From contig NZ_JAJAFU010000014.1 of the NCBI RefSeq assembly GCF_020480685.1, positions 1-64,000 on the forward strand: 64,000 bases of DNA, read 5' to 3'. The translations under genes were made by a program, and so were the position numbers. Of this stretch, positions 26,887-36,223 are shown in pieces (within the stretch, counting starts at the first letter, position 1; each line of letters begins with the position of its first letter). The notes beneath the pieces are model-generated. The model was not told the DNA's origin and searched no databases. It saw nothing but the letters and a program-made list of their open reading frames with translations. Origin of the DNA: Deferrivibrio essentukiensis (lineage in GTDB: Bacteria > Chrysiogenota > Deferribacteres > Deferribacterales > Deferrivibrionaceae).

Positions 26887-28173
26887 ATGGGGCTATCAAA
26901 CATCAATCTTAATTTAAATGTAAGAGGTTTGCCTGTATCGGCAACTCTTGATATTAATGAAAAGAGTAATAAACTCTTGGCAGAAGGGAAACAGATTTAC
27001 AAATTTGGACTGGGTCAATCGCCATTTCCCGTTCCTCAGGTTGTTGTAAACGAGCTGAGAAATAATGCACACCAAAAAGATTATCTTCCTGTGAGAGGGT
27101 ATCAGCCCTTAAGAGAAGCTATCGCAAACTATTTAAATAACGCTCATAATCTAACTTTCTCAGGGGATGATATAATTGTAGGGCCGGGCTCGAAAGAGCT
27201 AATGTTTATAATACAGCTTGTGTATTATGGGGATTTGCTTATCCCTACTCCAAGTTGGGTATCTTATGCTCCTCAAGCTGAAATTATTGGAAGGCATGTT
27301 TATTGGCTTAAGACTTCTGAAGATAATAAATGGCTTTTAACTGCTGAAGAGTTGGATAAGTTTTGCAGTAGTGATGCTACAAAACCAAGAATATTGATAC
27401 TAAACTATCCAAATAACCCTACTGGTTTGACATATACTAAAGATGAACTCAAATCTATTGCTGAGGTTGCAAGAAAATATGGCATTATTGTTTTATCTGA
27501 TGAAATTTACGGTGAGACTCACCATGATGGGAATCATTACTCAATTGCAAAGTATTATCCAGAAGGCACTATAATTAGTACAGGTTTGAGCAAATGGTGT
27601 GGTGCCGGAGGTTGGAGACTTGGCACATTTGCTTTTCCTAAAAATTTAAGATGGCTTCTTGATGCTATGGCCGTTGTTGCAAGTGAGACATTTACTTCAA
27701 CTTCTGCTCCTATTCAATATGCTGCTGTGAGAGCATTTCAGGGTGGTATAGAAATAGAAAGATATCTTTGGAATTCAAGGAGAATTTTAAAAGCTATCGG
27801 GAGTTATATGCATGAAAAGTTTATAAGTACAGGGATATCTGTAGATAAGCCTGAGGGTGCTTTCTATATGTTTCCAAGTTTTAAAAACTTTGCGGACAAA
27901 TTAAAAAGTAGATCTATTTTAAATAGCAGTCAGATGTGTTCGCAAATTCTTGAAGACACAGGTGTAGCAATATTACCGGGCTCTGCTTTTGGCAGACCAT
28001 CTGAAGAATATACTGCAAGGCTTGCCTATGTTGACTTTGACGGGGCAAAGGCGATAGCTTCCGTAGAAGTATTGGCTAAGGATAAAGAGCTTGATATAGA
28101 ATTTTTAGAAAAAAATTGTGAAAAAGTTATAATTGCAACAGAAAGACTTTGCGACTGGTTTAAAAGTCTTTAA
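26887..28173 (+). CDS. PLP-dependent class I/II aminotransferase
   Basis: The 428-residue enzyme shows the fold type I pattern: NYPNNPTG contacting the cofactor, SDEIYGE with the ring-binding Asp and Tyr, and the Schiff-base Lys in [17 protein letters not shown] final Arg in the [10 protein letters not shown] region would bind the substrate carboxylate. It is somewhat longer than aspartate aminotransferases, and the GAGGWRLG wording suggests a subgroup of uncertain specificity. AAGGAG precedes the ATG. Its 3' end overlaps the convergent rlpA gene by four bases. Confidence 0.9.
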   Translation: MGLSNINLNLNVRGLPVSATLDINEKSNKLLAEGKQIYKFGLGQSPFPVPQVVVNELRNNAHQKDYLPVRGYQPLREAIANYLNNAHNLTFSGDDIIVGPGSKELMFIIQLVYYGDLLIPTPSWVSYAPQAEIIGRHVYWLKTSEDNKWLLTAEELDKFCSSDATKPRILILNYPNNPTGLTYTKDELKSIAEVARKYGIIVLSDEIYGETHHDGNHYSIAKYYPEGTIISTGLSKWCGAGGWRLGTFAFPKNLRWLLDAMAVVASETFTSTSAPIQYAAVRAFQGGIEIERYLWNSRRILKAIGSYMHEKFISTGISVDKPEGAFYMFPSFKNFADKLKSRSILNSSQMCSQILEDTGVAILPGSAFGRPSEEYTARLAYVDFDGAKAIASVEVLAKDKELDIEFLEKNCEKVIIATERLCDWFKSL

Positions 28174-28901
28174 TCAGCCACAATAAATGCTTGAGGGTAC
28201 TTGTAAGATAATGTTCTTAAGGTATCCTCAGCTTTTTTTCTGCTGTTGAAACTTCCTACCCAAACTCTATAAAAGTTATCATTATTAACAAAAGCCTTTC
28301 TTATTACGGCAGAATCAAAGTTATTCTTTGATCTTAAAGCATTTTTATAATTTTTAAATGAGCCGACTTGTATGTAAAAAGTCCCTTTATCAAGGTCTAC
28401 TGATTTGCCGTGATAAACATAATTATTAGGATTTTCACTTAGAAGCTCAATTTTTACTTTTGCAAGCCCTTTTCCTGCAAAACCAAGCTCTTCAGCACCT
28501 TTATATGACAAATCAATTATTCTACCTTTGATAAAAGGGCCTCTGTCGTTAATTCTCACAACAAGCTCTTTACCATTTTCAAGATTTTTAACTAATACCA
28601 TCGAACCTAATGGTAGTGTTTTGTGTGCCGCAGTGAGGTCGTACATATTAAATTTTTCTCCTGTTGCGGTAAGTTTACCATGCTCCTCTTTACCATACCA
28701 TGAAGCAAGTCCATATTGTTCAAACTCTTTAACTTTTTGCAAAGGGTAATATTTCACCCCTCTTATGACATATGGTCTGCCGTAAACTGCCCCTTCATAA
28801 TCGCTTCTTGGCGGAGTTTTTTGAACCTTTGTGGCACATGCTACAAAGTTAAGCAACAGAGTGAAAATTATTAATTTCTTTATAAAGTTTAATAAGTTCA
28901 T
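28170..28901 (-). CDS. rlpA: RlpA-family septal lytic transglycosylase lipoprotein with SPOR domain
   Basis: The protein has a lipoprotein signal ([13 protein letters not shown]), a double-psi beta-barrel domain ([19 protein letters not shown], later [19 protein letters not shown]) and a C-terminal SPOR domain ([16 protein letters not shown]). RlpA cleaves glycan strands lacking stem peptides at the septum, where SPOR binds. The ATG at 28901, with GAGGG eight bases upstream, gives 243 residues; a TTG five codons earlier is an alternative. The start lies inside the end of the tRNA 2-selenouridine synthase gene, overlapping it by 53 bases. Confidence 0.92.
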   Translation of the reverse strand: MNLLNFIKKLIIFTLLLNFVACATKVQKTPPRSDYEGAVYGRPYVIRGVKYYPLQKVKEFEQYGLASWYGKEEHGKLTATGEKFNMYDLTAAHKTLPLGSMVLVKNLENGKELVVRINDRGPFIKGRIIDLSYKGAEELGFAGKGLAKVKIELLSENPNNYVYHGKSVDLDKGTFYIQVGSFKNYKNALRSKNNFDSAVIRKAFVNNDNFYRVWVGSFNSRKKAEDTLRTLSYKYPQAFIVAD

Positions 28902-29910
28902 TTGCCGTACCCTCAATATTTGAAAGCTTTATTTGGTAATCAAAATTTTCTTTAATACCGTTTTTATAAAGTGGGTCATAATAATTTATCATTATTTCTT
29001 TGGTAAAGGCTTCAAAGTTTTTCTGGTTTAAAAAACTTGTCAAATTTTCAAATGTCTTTTTTTCCAGATATCTTTTAATATTCTGCAGTGAGTTTAATAT
29101 CTCCTTTTCGTACAGCTGAGGCTTGTATGTTTCTATAGCAAAATTTACCCTAAAATTTATGTCAGCATCAATATAGATTTTGTATGCACTTTTAATTTTA
29201 TCAAATAGACTGTTTGGAATAGTTACTTTGCCTATTTTCTTACTTTCACCTTCCACAAAATATAGATTACTTTTATTGTTATACATACTGTAAAATATCT
29301 CTGATTCAAACTTTTTTTGTGTTATAAAAGGGTAGCCATCCTCCCCTATATGTCCAAAGGCTGAGCCCTTATGCCTTGCACACTCTTCAAAATTTATCAC
29401 AGGATACCCTTTTTGACTGATACATTTTAAAATTTCCGTTTTTCCTGAACAAGTAGGGCCAAAGAGTGTAATAAACTTAATGTTTTCGTCTATATTGATA
29501 AAATATTCTGAAACAAATTTTCTAAAAGACTTGTAGCCGCCGACAAGCTTTGATACTGAAATGCCTGCAAGTCTTGCGAATGTAACTGAAGCTTCACTTC
29601 TAAGCCCTCCGCGCCAACAGTAAATGACTACAGGCTTTTTGAGTTGATACACTTTATGTATTGTTTTTATAAATTCTGGAAGTTTTGGTGAGACAATCTC
29701 TACTCCTCTAAGCTTAGCCTTATCAGGCCCTTCATTTTTGTAAATTATCCCAATCTCTTTCCTTTCCTCATTATCCAACAAAGGTATATTTATTGCGTTT
29801 GGAATGTGGTCTTCCAAGAACTCTCCGGGAGATCTGACATCAATAAGGCTAAAATTATCAAGGTCTTTTTCTAAAATTTCATCTATTGTTAATTGTCCTT
29901 TAACTCCCAT
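28849..29910 (-). CDS. mnmH: tRNA 2-selenouridine synthase
   Basis: The 353-residue protein combines an N-terminal rhodanese domain, with the active-site Cys in [14 protein letters not shown], and a P-loop domain with GPTCSGKTE. MnmH (SelU) replaces sulfur by selenium in the wobble 2-thiouridine of tRNA Lys, Glu and Gln, using selenophosphate. Its presence implies a SelD-type supply elsewhere in the genome. The ATG overlaps the stop of a LysR-type regulator by one base (TAATG), so the two are probably translationally coupled. Length and motifs are normal. Confidence 0.93.
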   Translation of the reverse strand: MGVKGQLTIDEILEKDLDNFSLIDVRSPGEFLEDHIPNAINIPLLDNEERKEIGIIYKNEGPDKAKLRGVEIVSPKLPEFIKTIHKVYQLKKPVVIYCWRGGLRSEASVTFARLAGISVSKLVGGYKSFRKFVSEYFINIDENIKFITLFGPTCSGKTEILKCISQKGYPVINFEECARHKGSAFGHIGEDGYPFITQKKFESEIFYSMYNNKSNLYFVEGESKKIGKVTIPNSLFDKIKSAYKIYIDADINFRVNFAIETYKPQLYEKEILNSLQNIKRYLEKKTFENLTSFLNQKNFEAFTKEIMINYYDPLYKNGIKENFDYQIKLSNIEGTANELIKLYKEINNFHSVA

Positions 29911-30803
29911 TAATTTTTATCTTTTAATGCAAAATCAATAAATTGCTTAAGTAGTTTTTTATTAGATTTTTTCTTACTGTATACGAGGAAAATATCCTTT
30001 TCTACCATAAGGTCGGTTATGGTTATCCCTTTTATTTCATTTGAACAAATCTCTTTTTGTATAGCCATTTCACTCATAAAGCCGATACCTAATTTACTTT
30101 TTATCCCTTGAATTACCGCATGTGTTGTTCTGAATGTGGCTACAGAATTCAGACTGTCAAAGTCATACCCTTTTTGTTTTAGAGCTAATTCCACTGCTGC
30201 TCTTGTTCCTGAACCTATATCTCTTACAATGAAAGGCTCGCCCATAATTTCGTCTAAAAATATACTATCCCTTGTGTAGAAAGGGTGCCCTTGGTAGACA
30301 CCAAGTACTATTTTATCTTTTATAAATAATTTATATTCCAAATCTTTTTTAGGTATTTTTCTTGTGACAAGGGCAAGATCCAATACCCCGTCAGCAACCC
30401 TTTGAACCATAGTATGAGAGTTTCCAACATCGAAAGTATAGTATGTCTTTGGAAATTCTTTTTTAAATTCACTCAATATCTTAGGTATTACTATTTCGGA
30501 TATAATTGTGCTTGAGCCAATCCTAAGGCTTCCACTTACTTCATTTAAAAATTCTTTAACAGCTTCATGAGATCTTTCCCTCAAGTCCATCATATCGACC
30601 GCATAGGGGAATAAAACCTGTCCTACTTCAGTCAAAACAACCTCTTTTGAAAGCCTGTCAAAAAGTTTCACGTTGAGCTCTTCTTCAAGAGTGTTTATAT
30701 GGGTTGAGATTGTAGGCTGGCTTAATAGTAATTTTTCCGCCGCTTTTGAGAAAGATTTATACTTTGCTACATATACAAAGGCTTCAATTTGTTTAAAATC
30801 CAT
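29910..30803 (-). CDS. LysR-type regulator, probably linked to selenium metabolism
   Basis: The 297-residue protein begins with the LysR winged helix (MDFKQIEAFVYVAKYKSFSK, then LSQPTISTHINTLEEEL) and continues with a periplasmic-binding-protein-like effector domain. The ATG at 30803 follows AAGGGGG; an in-frame ATG 16 codons earlier has no site. It is fused by a one-base overlap to the selenouridine synthase gene, and its N-terminus reads like the selenium-associated LysR group known beside selenium genes. Sensing of selenium or a sulfur/selenium metabolite is inference. Confidence 0.85.
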   Translation of the reverse strand: MDFKQIEAFVYVAKYKSFSKAAEKLLLSQPTISTHINTLEEELNVKLFDRLSKEVVLTEVGQVLFPYAVDMMDLRERSHEAVKEFLNEVSGSLRIGSSTIISEIVIPKILSEFKKEFPKTYYTFDVGNSHTMVQRVADGVLDLALVTRKIPKKDLEYKLFIKDKIVLGVYQGHPFYTRDSIFLDEIMGEPFIVRDIGSGTRAAVELALKQKGYDFDSLNSVATFRTTHAVIQGIKSKLGIGFMSEMAIQKEICSNEIKGITITDLMVEKDIFLVYSKKKSNKKLLKQFIDFALKDKN

Positions 30804-31204
30804 AAGCGCCCCCTTTTGAATGAGGATATAATAGATTATTGAAAAAATCAATAACAGAGTTTTCTGCCATCACCCCTGAGTTTTTTCTACTCTATACTTT
30901 AGTTATAAGTGTTGAGTATTAAGTGTTAAGCCTCTGAAATCTTTAAACCCTTATAACCTTTATAGCTTATGTTTACACAATTTATTCCTTATAAAGAATC
31001 ACCATTCACTGCTCCCTGTTCAATTTACAAGATTTTACTTATAAACGGTCAAAATCAATTAAAAATCAACATCCAAATTTAGAACTATGTAAACAGGTGG
31101 GATGTAAAAAATCGTTTTTGACATAAGTATGACAGAAAAGTGGACGTGGCTGATAAAGGCTCATGTGAAATTATACACAGGGGCTAATCAGCCACCATAT
31201 TTAT
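30804..31204. other. 401-base spacer between pepA and the LysR gene
   Basis: No gene is supported here. The part nearest the LysR gene should hold its promoter, though only weak boxes are visible. AAGTGTT occurs twice, 14 bases apart, at 30907 and 30921, within a low-complexity stretch. The part nearest pepA holds the inverted repeat listed separately. Any small open frame (up to about 37 codons) lacks a ribosome site. Confidence 0.6.
31146..31195 (-). terminator. Inverted repeat downstream of pepA
   Basis: The arms GTGGCTGAT (31146-31154) and ATCAGCCAC (31187-31195) enclose 32 bases. The element lies ten bases after the pepA stop on the minus strand. The loop is long and no clear T run follows, so it may be a weak or factor-assisted terminator. 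Confidence 0.4.
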
Positions 31205-32686
31205 TTAATTAATGTTATCCAAAAAATCATAAAGTAGTCTGATACCAAACCCGGAAGCACCTTCACCATAAAAAGGATGCTTTTCTTCAATAAATGCAGT
31301 ACCAGCAATATCAAGGTGAACCCATGGAGTATTTTCAACAAATTCATTTAAAAACAGAGCTCCAATAATTGTCCCTGCTTCACCCTTTCTGGTAGAGATA
31401 TTTTGTAAATCAGCTATTTTACTTTTTATTCTTTTTTTATAATCTTTATAAAGGGGTAGCATCCAGACATCTTCACCTGTATATTCCGATGATTCCATTA
31501 TACTTTCTGCAAGCTCATCATCGTTTGCAAAAAAAGCCGCACAATGACTTCCCAAAGCTACAACACAAGCTCCCGTTAATGTAGCAAGGTCAATAATTGT
31601 GTCAGGTTTTTCTTCAACAGCTACACTCAATGCATCGGCCAAAATAAGTCTACCTTCCGCATCAGTATTTAACACTTCCACAGTCTTACCTGATTTAGAC
31701 TTTATTATATCCCCCGGTCTGTATGCAGAATAGCCGATGGTATTCTCAACAAGAGGGATATAAAAACTTACGTTGATCTTTTTATTAAGTTCATTTAAAA
31801 GTTTGGCTATTCCAAGAGCAGTGGCAGCTCCTGCCATATCTGTTTTCATGGTTTCAATATGTCCTGTAGGCTTAAGGTTTGTACCGCCAGAGTCAAAAGT
31901 AACACCTTTGCCAACTATTGCAATGTGGTTATTACTTTTTGAGTTGCCCTTGTAGTATATCTTAAGGAGTGCAGGTCTGTTTTTACTCCCTGCACCTACG
32001 GTATATATAAGGTTCAGACCTTCTTTTTTTAAATCTTCATCTTTAATTATTGTTATTGTACACTTATCTAAATTTAGCTTTTGAGCTACCTGGCAAAATA
32101 TTTCAGGGGTGAGCTCATTTGCCGGCGTATTTATTAAGTCTCTCGCAACATAGATAGAGCTAATTATTTTTTCTACTTCATTTAGCATTGATGATATTTC
32201 TTCGTTATCCCTTTTAATTCTCGTATAAATATTGATTTGGACGTTTTTATATTCAAATTCAGGTTTTGATTTATAAGTGTTAAAGCTATATAAACCGTAC
32301 CCCGTCCCTTCGAGAAGAAGTTTTGTAAATTCTGTATAGTTTTTCTTGCCAAGAGTATCTTCAATCATAACAAAAGAAGATGTATTCATTTTGTTTGATT
32401 TTATATATTCGCCGTACAGAAACCCTAATTTCAAAAGATCTTGGACTTCAAAAAGCTTGGGTAGAGTGCCTAAAACAAGCTTTATAGGACGTTTATTTTT
32501 GGTCAAAATTATTTCTTTTATCTTAGGTTCGTCGTTTGATAAGAGTTCATCTGAAAGTAGAGTTTTGATTGTTTCGCAATCTTTTTTGTTAAAATATTTG
32601 TTTATTATCTCAAAGTTATCTATAACAGTTAAGAATACAGCTTCACAGGCTGCAAAAGAATTTTTATCAATTATGTTAAATTTCAT
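31205..32686 (-). CDS. pepA: Leucyl aminopeptidase (M17 family, PepA)
   Basis: The 493-residue enzyme carries the M17 metal and active-site blocks: IVGKGVTFDSGGTNLKP, MKTDMAGAA and the signature NTDAEGRLILADAL. The less conserved N-terminal domain covers about residues 1-165. It removes N-terminal residues from peptides in the cytoplasm, usually as a hexamer with two metal ions. GGAGGAG precedes the ATG. It is the last gene of the rplU-rpmA-obg-dciA-def-pepA run and may support peptide recycling after deformylation. Confidence 0.95.
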   Translation of the reverse strand: MKFNIIDKNSFAACEAVFLTVIDNFEIINKYFNKKDCETIKTLLSDELLSNDEPKIKEIILTKNKRPIKLVLGTLPKLFEVQDLLKLGFLYGEYIKSNKMNTSSFVMIEDTLGKKNYTEFTKLLLEGTGYGLYSFNTYKSKPEFEYKNVQINIYTRIKRDNEEISSMLNEVEKIISSIYVARDLINTPANELTPEIFCQVAQKLNLDKCTITIIKDEDLKKEGLNLIYTVGAGSKNRPALLKIYYKGNSKSNNHIAIVGKGVTFDSGGTNLKPTGHIETMKTDMAGAATALGIAKLLNELNKKINVSFYIPLVENTIGYSAYRPGDIIKSKSGKTVEVLNTDAEGRLILADALSVAVEEKPDTIIDLATLTGACVVALGSHCAAFFANDDELAESIMESSEYTGEDVWMLPLYKDYKKRIKSKIADLQNISTRKGEAGTIIGALFLNEFVENTPWVHLDIAGTAFIEEKHPFYGEGASGFGIRLLYDFLDNIN

Positions 32687-32701
32687 ATCTCCTCCAATTT
32701 A

Positions 32702-33211
32702 TTAACTATTTTGCATCTTTAATTTTTTCTTTATTCGCTTTTTTATAAATTCACGCTTTAAAGGACTTATTTTATCTATAAAAAGCACGCCGTCAAGGTG
32801 GTCGATTTCATGTTGAAATGCCCTTGCAAGTAATCCGTCTGCTTCCAATATCTGCTCTCTACCATCCGCATCAAGAAATTTTACAGTAATTTTTTCAGCT
32901 CTTTTAACGTCAGCATATTCTTGAGGCACACTCAAGCACCCTTCTTCACCTTCGCATTCCCCTTCCATATGTATAATTTCAGGGTTGACTATTTTTAAAA
33001 GCCCACTTCTTTCTTCAGGCCCGGTTATGTCTATCACTATAACTCTTTTATTAACTCCAACCTGAGGTGCAGCAAGACCAATCCCAGGTGCTTCATACAT
33101 AGTCTCTGCCATATCATCAAGGAGTTTTTTAATCTTATCATCAATTTCTTTTACAGGCGTACTTTTTTTCCTTAAAACTTCGTCAGGAAAAGTTTTTATT
33201 TCAAGAATCAT
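32702..33211 (-). CDS. def: Peptide deformylase
   Basis: The 169-residue protein has the three deformylase motifs: GIGLAAPQVG, EGCLSVP with the metal-binding Cys, and QHEIDHLDG with the HExxH pair. It removes the formyl group from new protein N-termini. GGAGG lies upstream of the ATG. It stands 15 bases upstream of pepA on the same strand, a sensible pairing for N-terminal processing. Confidence 0.96.
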   Translation of the reverse strand: MILEIKTFPDEVLRKKSTPVKEIDDKIKKLLDDMAETMYEAPGIGLAAPQVGVNKRVIVIDITGPEERSGLLKIVNPEIIHMEGECEGEEGCLSVPQEYADVKRAEKITVKFLDADGREQILEADGLLARAFQHEIDHLDGVLFIDKISPLKREFIKKRIKKKLKMQNS

Positions 33212-33251
33212 TATTTACCTCCACTTTAAACAGTATATAGCTAAATTAGAA

Positions 33252-33686
33252 TTATTCAAGAAATAAGCTTTCTTCATAAGAATAATTCTTAAAATATGCA
33301 GTCAGTGTATTTTTTATTTTTTCTTTTAGTTCATTGTCTTCAATGCTGTTTACAATCCTTTCTATTATCTTGTTTTCTTTATCAGTTAGCTCTCTAAAAG
33401 ATTTTTCTTCTTTTTCAAACTTCTTATACTGTACAAAGAATTTTATGTCCATTATGCCAAATTTTTCAGGAATCTTCTCTAAAATATCATCTTTAAAAAA
33501 ACTTAGCTCATGTTGCCACATCGGGTCAAACACCATGACATTTAATATTTTTTTGTTAAGTCTTACAGGTAACGTTATTTTTGATATCTGCTCACCAACA
33601 ATCTTTTTCCACAGACTATTTAGTTCAATAATAGTATTTACATTTTTAGAAAAAGTATTATCGAAAAACTCAGACAGTCTCTTCAT
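33252..33686 (-). CDS. DciA-like protein (DUF721)
   Basis: The 144-residue protein matches the DUF721/DciA pattern: a helical start, then LWKKIVGEQISKITLPVRLN and the strand LNVMVFDPMWQHELSF. DciA proteins help to load the replicative helicase in bacteria that lack DnaC or DnaI. The sequence diverges in its C-terminal 45 residues. The start lies inside the end of obg (17-base overlap), indicating co-transcription. Function is inferred from family and not from specific residues. Confidence 0.75.
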   Translation of the reverse strand: MKRLSEFFDNTFSKNVNTIIELNSLWKKIVGEQISKITLPVRLNKKILNVMVFDPMWQHELSFFKDDILEKIPEKFGIMDIKFFVQYKKFEKEEKSFRELTDKENKIIERIVNSIEDNELKEKIKNTLTAYFKNYSYEESLFLE

Positions 33687-34686
33687 TATTGAAATTTATA
33701 ATATTTTCCTCGATTAATGCAATAAGATTATCAGTGTGTTTACGAGTTATCGAAGATATTTCCACATAATTGTTATCTAACTTGTTATCTTTGATAAATT
33801 TCTTAAACTCTTTAAGGTTTTCCTCGTTGACGGCATCAATTTTAGTAGCAACAATGACCTCTTTTTTTTGGAAAAGTTCCATAGAATATTTTTTAATTTC
33901 ATTTCGTATTATTTTGTATCTCTCAATCATAGACTGTTCGTCAGATGAGTCAACAAAGTGGACAAGTAGCTTAGTTCTTTCCATATGTTTTAAAAATCTT
34001 ATTCCAAGTCCTACCCCTTCATGCGCACCTTCAATAAGCCCCGGCATATCAGCCACCACAAATGAATGTAATTTCTTGCCTCTTACAACTCCAAGATTCG
34101 GATGAAGCGTAGTAAATGGGTAATCAGCTACTTTTGGTTTTGCAGCTGAAACTACTGAAATAAAAGTTGATTTACCGGCATTAGGAAACCCTATAATACC
34201 AACGTCGGCAATAAGTTTTAATTCTAAAATAAGTGAAAGTTCCTCACCTTTTTCACCGTCTTCAGCATATCTCGGTGCTCTTTGAGTTGGGGTAACAAAT
34301 GCCATATTTCCCCTGCCGCCTCTTCCACCTTTGGCAATAATTTCTCTCTGGCCGTCGAGTGTAATATCAGCGAGGATTTCATCAGTTTCCATATTTTTTA
34401 TTAAAGTGCCAAGTGGTACTTTGATAATGAGGTCTTGACCATTTTTGCCGTTTTGATCTTTTCCTCTACCGTGTTCGCCTCTTTCTGCTTTGTAAATATG
34501 AAGATAGTTCAGGTCAAAAAGGGTGTGTTTTGATTTATCCCCTTCAAAAATTATATTTCCTCCGTTGCCTCCATGCCCGCCATCCGGACCGCCGCGGGGG
34601 ACATACTTTTCTCTACGAAAACTAACACAACCGTTCCCGCCATCTCCACCTTTTACTTTGATTTTAATTTCATCGATAAATTTCAT
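33670..34686 (-). CDS. obg: GTPase Obg (ribosome assembly)
   Basis: The 338-residue protein has the glycine-rich Obg fold at the N-terminus (VKGGDGGNGCVSFRREKYVP, then GGPDGGHGG) and a GTPase domain with GFPNAGKSTF, the G2/G3 region DYPFTTLHPNLG and DMPGLIEGA, and ATKID. It acts in 50S maturation and stress control. The start at 34686 fits the family N-terminus MKFIDEIKIKV and has GGAAG upstream; an earlier in-frame ATG lies across the terminator hairpin. The extra C-terminal domain found in some Obg proteins is missing. Confidence 0.95.
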   Translation of the reverse strand: MKFIDEIKIKVKGGDGGNGCVSFRREKYVPRGGPDGGHGGNGGNIIFEGDKSKHTLFDLNYLHIYKAERGEHGRGKDQNGKNGQDLIIKVPLGTLIKNMETDEILADITLDGQREIIAKGGRGGRGNMAFVTPTQRAPRYAEDGEKGEELSLILELKLIADVGIIGFPNAGKSTFISVVSAAKPKVADYPFTTLHPNLGVVRGKKLHSFVVADMPGLIEGAHEGVGLGIRFLKHMERTKLLVHFVDSSDEQSMIERYKIIRNEIKKYSMELFQKKEVIVATKIDAVNEENLKEFKKFIKDNKLDNNYVEISSITRKHTDNLIALIEENIINFNNEETV

Positions 34687-34703
34687 ACTTCCTACTATAA
34701 CAA

Positions 34704-34731
34704 AAAACCCCTCTTTGAAAAGAGGGGTTTT
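34704..34731 (-). terminator. Strong terminator between rpmA and obg
   Basis: A 12-bp perfect stem (AAAACCCCTCTT and its complement) closes a four-base loop and is followed on the minus strand by TTGTTATAG. It would end most rplU-rpmA transcripts before obg, so obg and the genes after it depend on read-through or on a promoter I could not identify. Confidence 0.9.
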
Positions 34732-34755
34732 CAAATTTTAGATTAATTTAAACTA

Positions 34756-35019
34756 TTAATTAGCAGCTTCAGTGTAAACAGATATAAATTTACCCTTTCT
34801 GCCTTTATCTTCAAATTTTACAAGCCCATCTGTAAGTGCAAATAGTGTGTAATCTTTTCCACAGCCTACATTTACGCCAGGTTTAAATTTTGTTCCTCTT
34901 TGCCTTACAAGGATATTACCGGCTTTAACAACTTGTCCCTCAAATCTTTTTACACCAAGTCGTTTACTATTACTGTCTCTACCGTTTCTGGTACTACCAC
35001 CAGCTTTCTTATGAGCCAT
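34756..35019 (-). CDS. rpmA: 50S ribosomal protein L27
   Basis: The 87-residue protein begins [20 protein letters not shown], the L27 N-terminus that reaches the peptidyl transferase centre, and continues with the [20 protein letters not shown] core. There is no Firmicutes-type cleaved leader. It lies ten bases after rplU, the usual arrangement. A GGAGG site precedes the start. Confidence 0.97.
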   Translation of the reverse strand: MAHKKAGGSTRNGRDSNSKRLGVKRFEGQVVKAGNILVRQRGTKFKPGVNVGCGKDYTLFALTDGLVKFEDKGRKGKFISVYTEAAN

Positions 35020-35029
35020 TTATATCCTC

Positions 35030-35344
35030 CTAACCAACTTTAATATCTTTTATTCTAACTTTTGTAAGATACTGTCTGTGCCCCTGTTTCTTTTTATAAT
35101 CTTTTCTTCTTTTTCTCTTGAAAACAATTATCTTTTCCCCTCTTGTTTGTTCGATTACTTCAGCCTCTACCAAAGCACCTTCAACAACAGGATTTCCAAG
35201 CACAAGTTCACCATCTTTTGAAACAGCAAGTACATCACTAAAGTTAACAGCAGCACCTTTTTCTGCTTCTAACTTCTCTACCTTAATAATATCGCCAGGT
35301 TTAACAGTAAACTGTTTCCCGCCGGTTTTTACTATCGCAAACAT
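35030..35344 (-). CDS. rplU: 50S ribosomal protein L21
   Basis: The 104-residue protein begins [18 protein letters not shown] and contains the C-terminal [19 protein letters not shown] signature of L21. The ATG at 35344 has GGAGG five bases upstream; in-frame codons further up are not needed. It is the first gene of the rplU-rpmA unit, with a clear sigma-70 promoter upstream. Confidence 0.97.
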   Translation of the reverse strand: MFAIVKTGGKQFTVKPGDIIKVEKLEAEKGAAVNFSDVLAVSKDGELVLGNPVVEGALVEAEVIEQTRGEKIIVFKRKRRKDYKKKQGHRQYLTKVRIKDIKVG

Positions 35345-35383
35345 TTTCGACCTCCAATTTAAGCACAATCTTAGGGAAGAAGT

Positions 35384-35412
35384 CATATAACAGCATTAGA
35401 TGCCTAAGTCAA
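35384..35412 (-). promoter_or_regulatory. Sigma-70 promoter for rplU-rpmA
   Basis: On the minus strand TTGACT (35407-35412) and TATATG (35384-35389) are 17 bases apart, about 40 bases before the rplU start. It is arranged back to back with the promoter of the yceD-fab run. Confidence 0.75.
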
Positions 35413-35445
35413 CAAAAAAGTTGCCTTTATTCAAAAAATCCGTTA

Positions 35446-35474
35446 TTGACAATTACTGTACATTTAATTATAGT
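35446..35474 (+). promoter_or_regulatory. Sigma-70 promoter for the yceD-rpmF-plsX-fab run
   Basis: TTGACA (35446-35451) and TATAGT (35469-35474) are separated by exactly 17 bases, about 28 bases before the yceD start codon. A small hairpin, AGTGC-TTC-GCACT followed by T residues, overlaps the predicted start point and could attenuate early transcription. Confidence 0.8.
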
Positions 35475-35502
35475 GCTTCGCACTTTTTTCTAAGGTGGAT
35501 TA

Positions 35503-36009
35503 ATGCGTATTTACTTTGAACAGATCCCTGAAGAGGGTAAGAAATTTAGTTTTGAAAAGAGATTTAGTGTTGATGATACAGATTATGTTGTTGAGTCTTT
35601 TGAAGGTGTTATATACCCTGCAGGGGATGGTTACCTGTTGGATTCAACTTTAAAGATTAAAATAAGTGATATATGTGATAGGTGTCTTGAGAGGTTTGAA
35701 GAGTCTTTTGACGAGAGAATTACCCTTGAGATTGTAAAAAGCAAGAATAATGATGAGGAAAAAGAGGTTGAGCTTAGTGACGAAGACGTTGGTTTTTATA
35801 TTGTCGAGGAAAATATTATTGACCTTGAGCATATAGTTATGCAAGAGTCGGTTTTGCTGAGGCCTGTAAAAAGGGTGTGCGGTGAAGATTGCAAGGGTAT
35901 TTGTTCAGGGTGTGGTGCAAATTTAAACATTGAAAGTTGTGAATGCAAAGAAGATATTGATGATAGATGGAAAGCGTTGGCTGACCTGATGCAGAAGAAG
36001 CAAAAATAA
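35503..36009 (+). CDS. YceD/DUF177 family protein
   Basis: The 168-residue protein fits DUF177: a Cys pair in SDICDRCLERFEES near residue 53, the strand with ERITLEIVKS, and C-terminal zinc-type Cys motifs in CGEDCKGICSGCGANLN. Members are linked to 23S rRNA accumulation in bacteria and plants. The gene sits directly before rpmF, its standard neighbour. AAGGTGGA precedes the ATG. Family call is firm; molecular activity is not known. Confidence 0.88.
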   Translation: MRIYFEQIPEEGKKFSFEKRFSVDDTDYVVESFEGVIYPAGDGYLLDSTLKIKISDICDRCLERFEESFDERITLEIVKSKNNDEEKEVELSDEDVGFYIVEENIIDLEHIVMQESVLLRPVKRVCGEDCKGICSGCGANLNIESCECKEDIDDRWKALADLMQKKQK

Positions 36010-36035
36010 GTTACATATAATAAAGGAGAGATAAT

Positions 36036-36218
36036 ATGCCAAATCCAAAGGGAAAAAGTTCAAGATCAAAAAGAGGCGCAAGAAGAAGCCATATCAAGGC
36101 TACAGTGATGGGGTTTGCAAAATGTGATAATTGTGGTGAGTTGAAGCTTACTCACAGGGTTTGCCCATCATGTGGACACTATTCTAAAAAACAAGTTTTA
36201 AAAACAGAAGAAATTTAA
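36036..36218 (+). CDS. rpmF: 50S ribosomal protein L32
   Basis: The 60-residue protein starts MPNPKGKSSRSKRGARRSHI and has the zinc-ribbon Cys pairs CDNCGELKLTHRVCPSCG of zinc-type L32. It has a GGAGAG site. plsX begins five bases later; rpmF-plsX coupling links ribosome and lipid synthesis in many bacteria. Confidence 0.97.
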   Translation: MPNPKGKSSRSKRGARRSHIKATVMGFAKCDNCGELKLTHRVCPSCGHYSKKQVLKTEEI

Positions 36219-36223
36219 TCTGA

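Noticed and set aside
30960-31085. Small plus-strand open frame of about 37 codons
   Set aside because: No ribosome site, no known domain and low-complexity DNA around it; length is within chance.
35472-35490. Hairpin AGTGC-TTC-GCACT with T run as a terminator
   Set aside because: The stem has five base pairs and overlaps the -10 box and start point of the yceD promoter, so it cannot end an upstream gene; kept only as a remark on that promoter.
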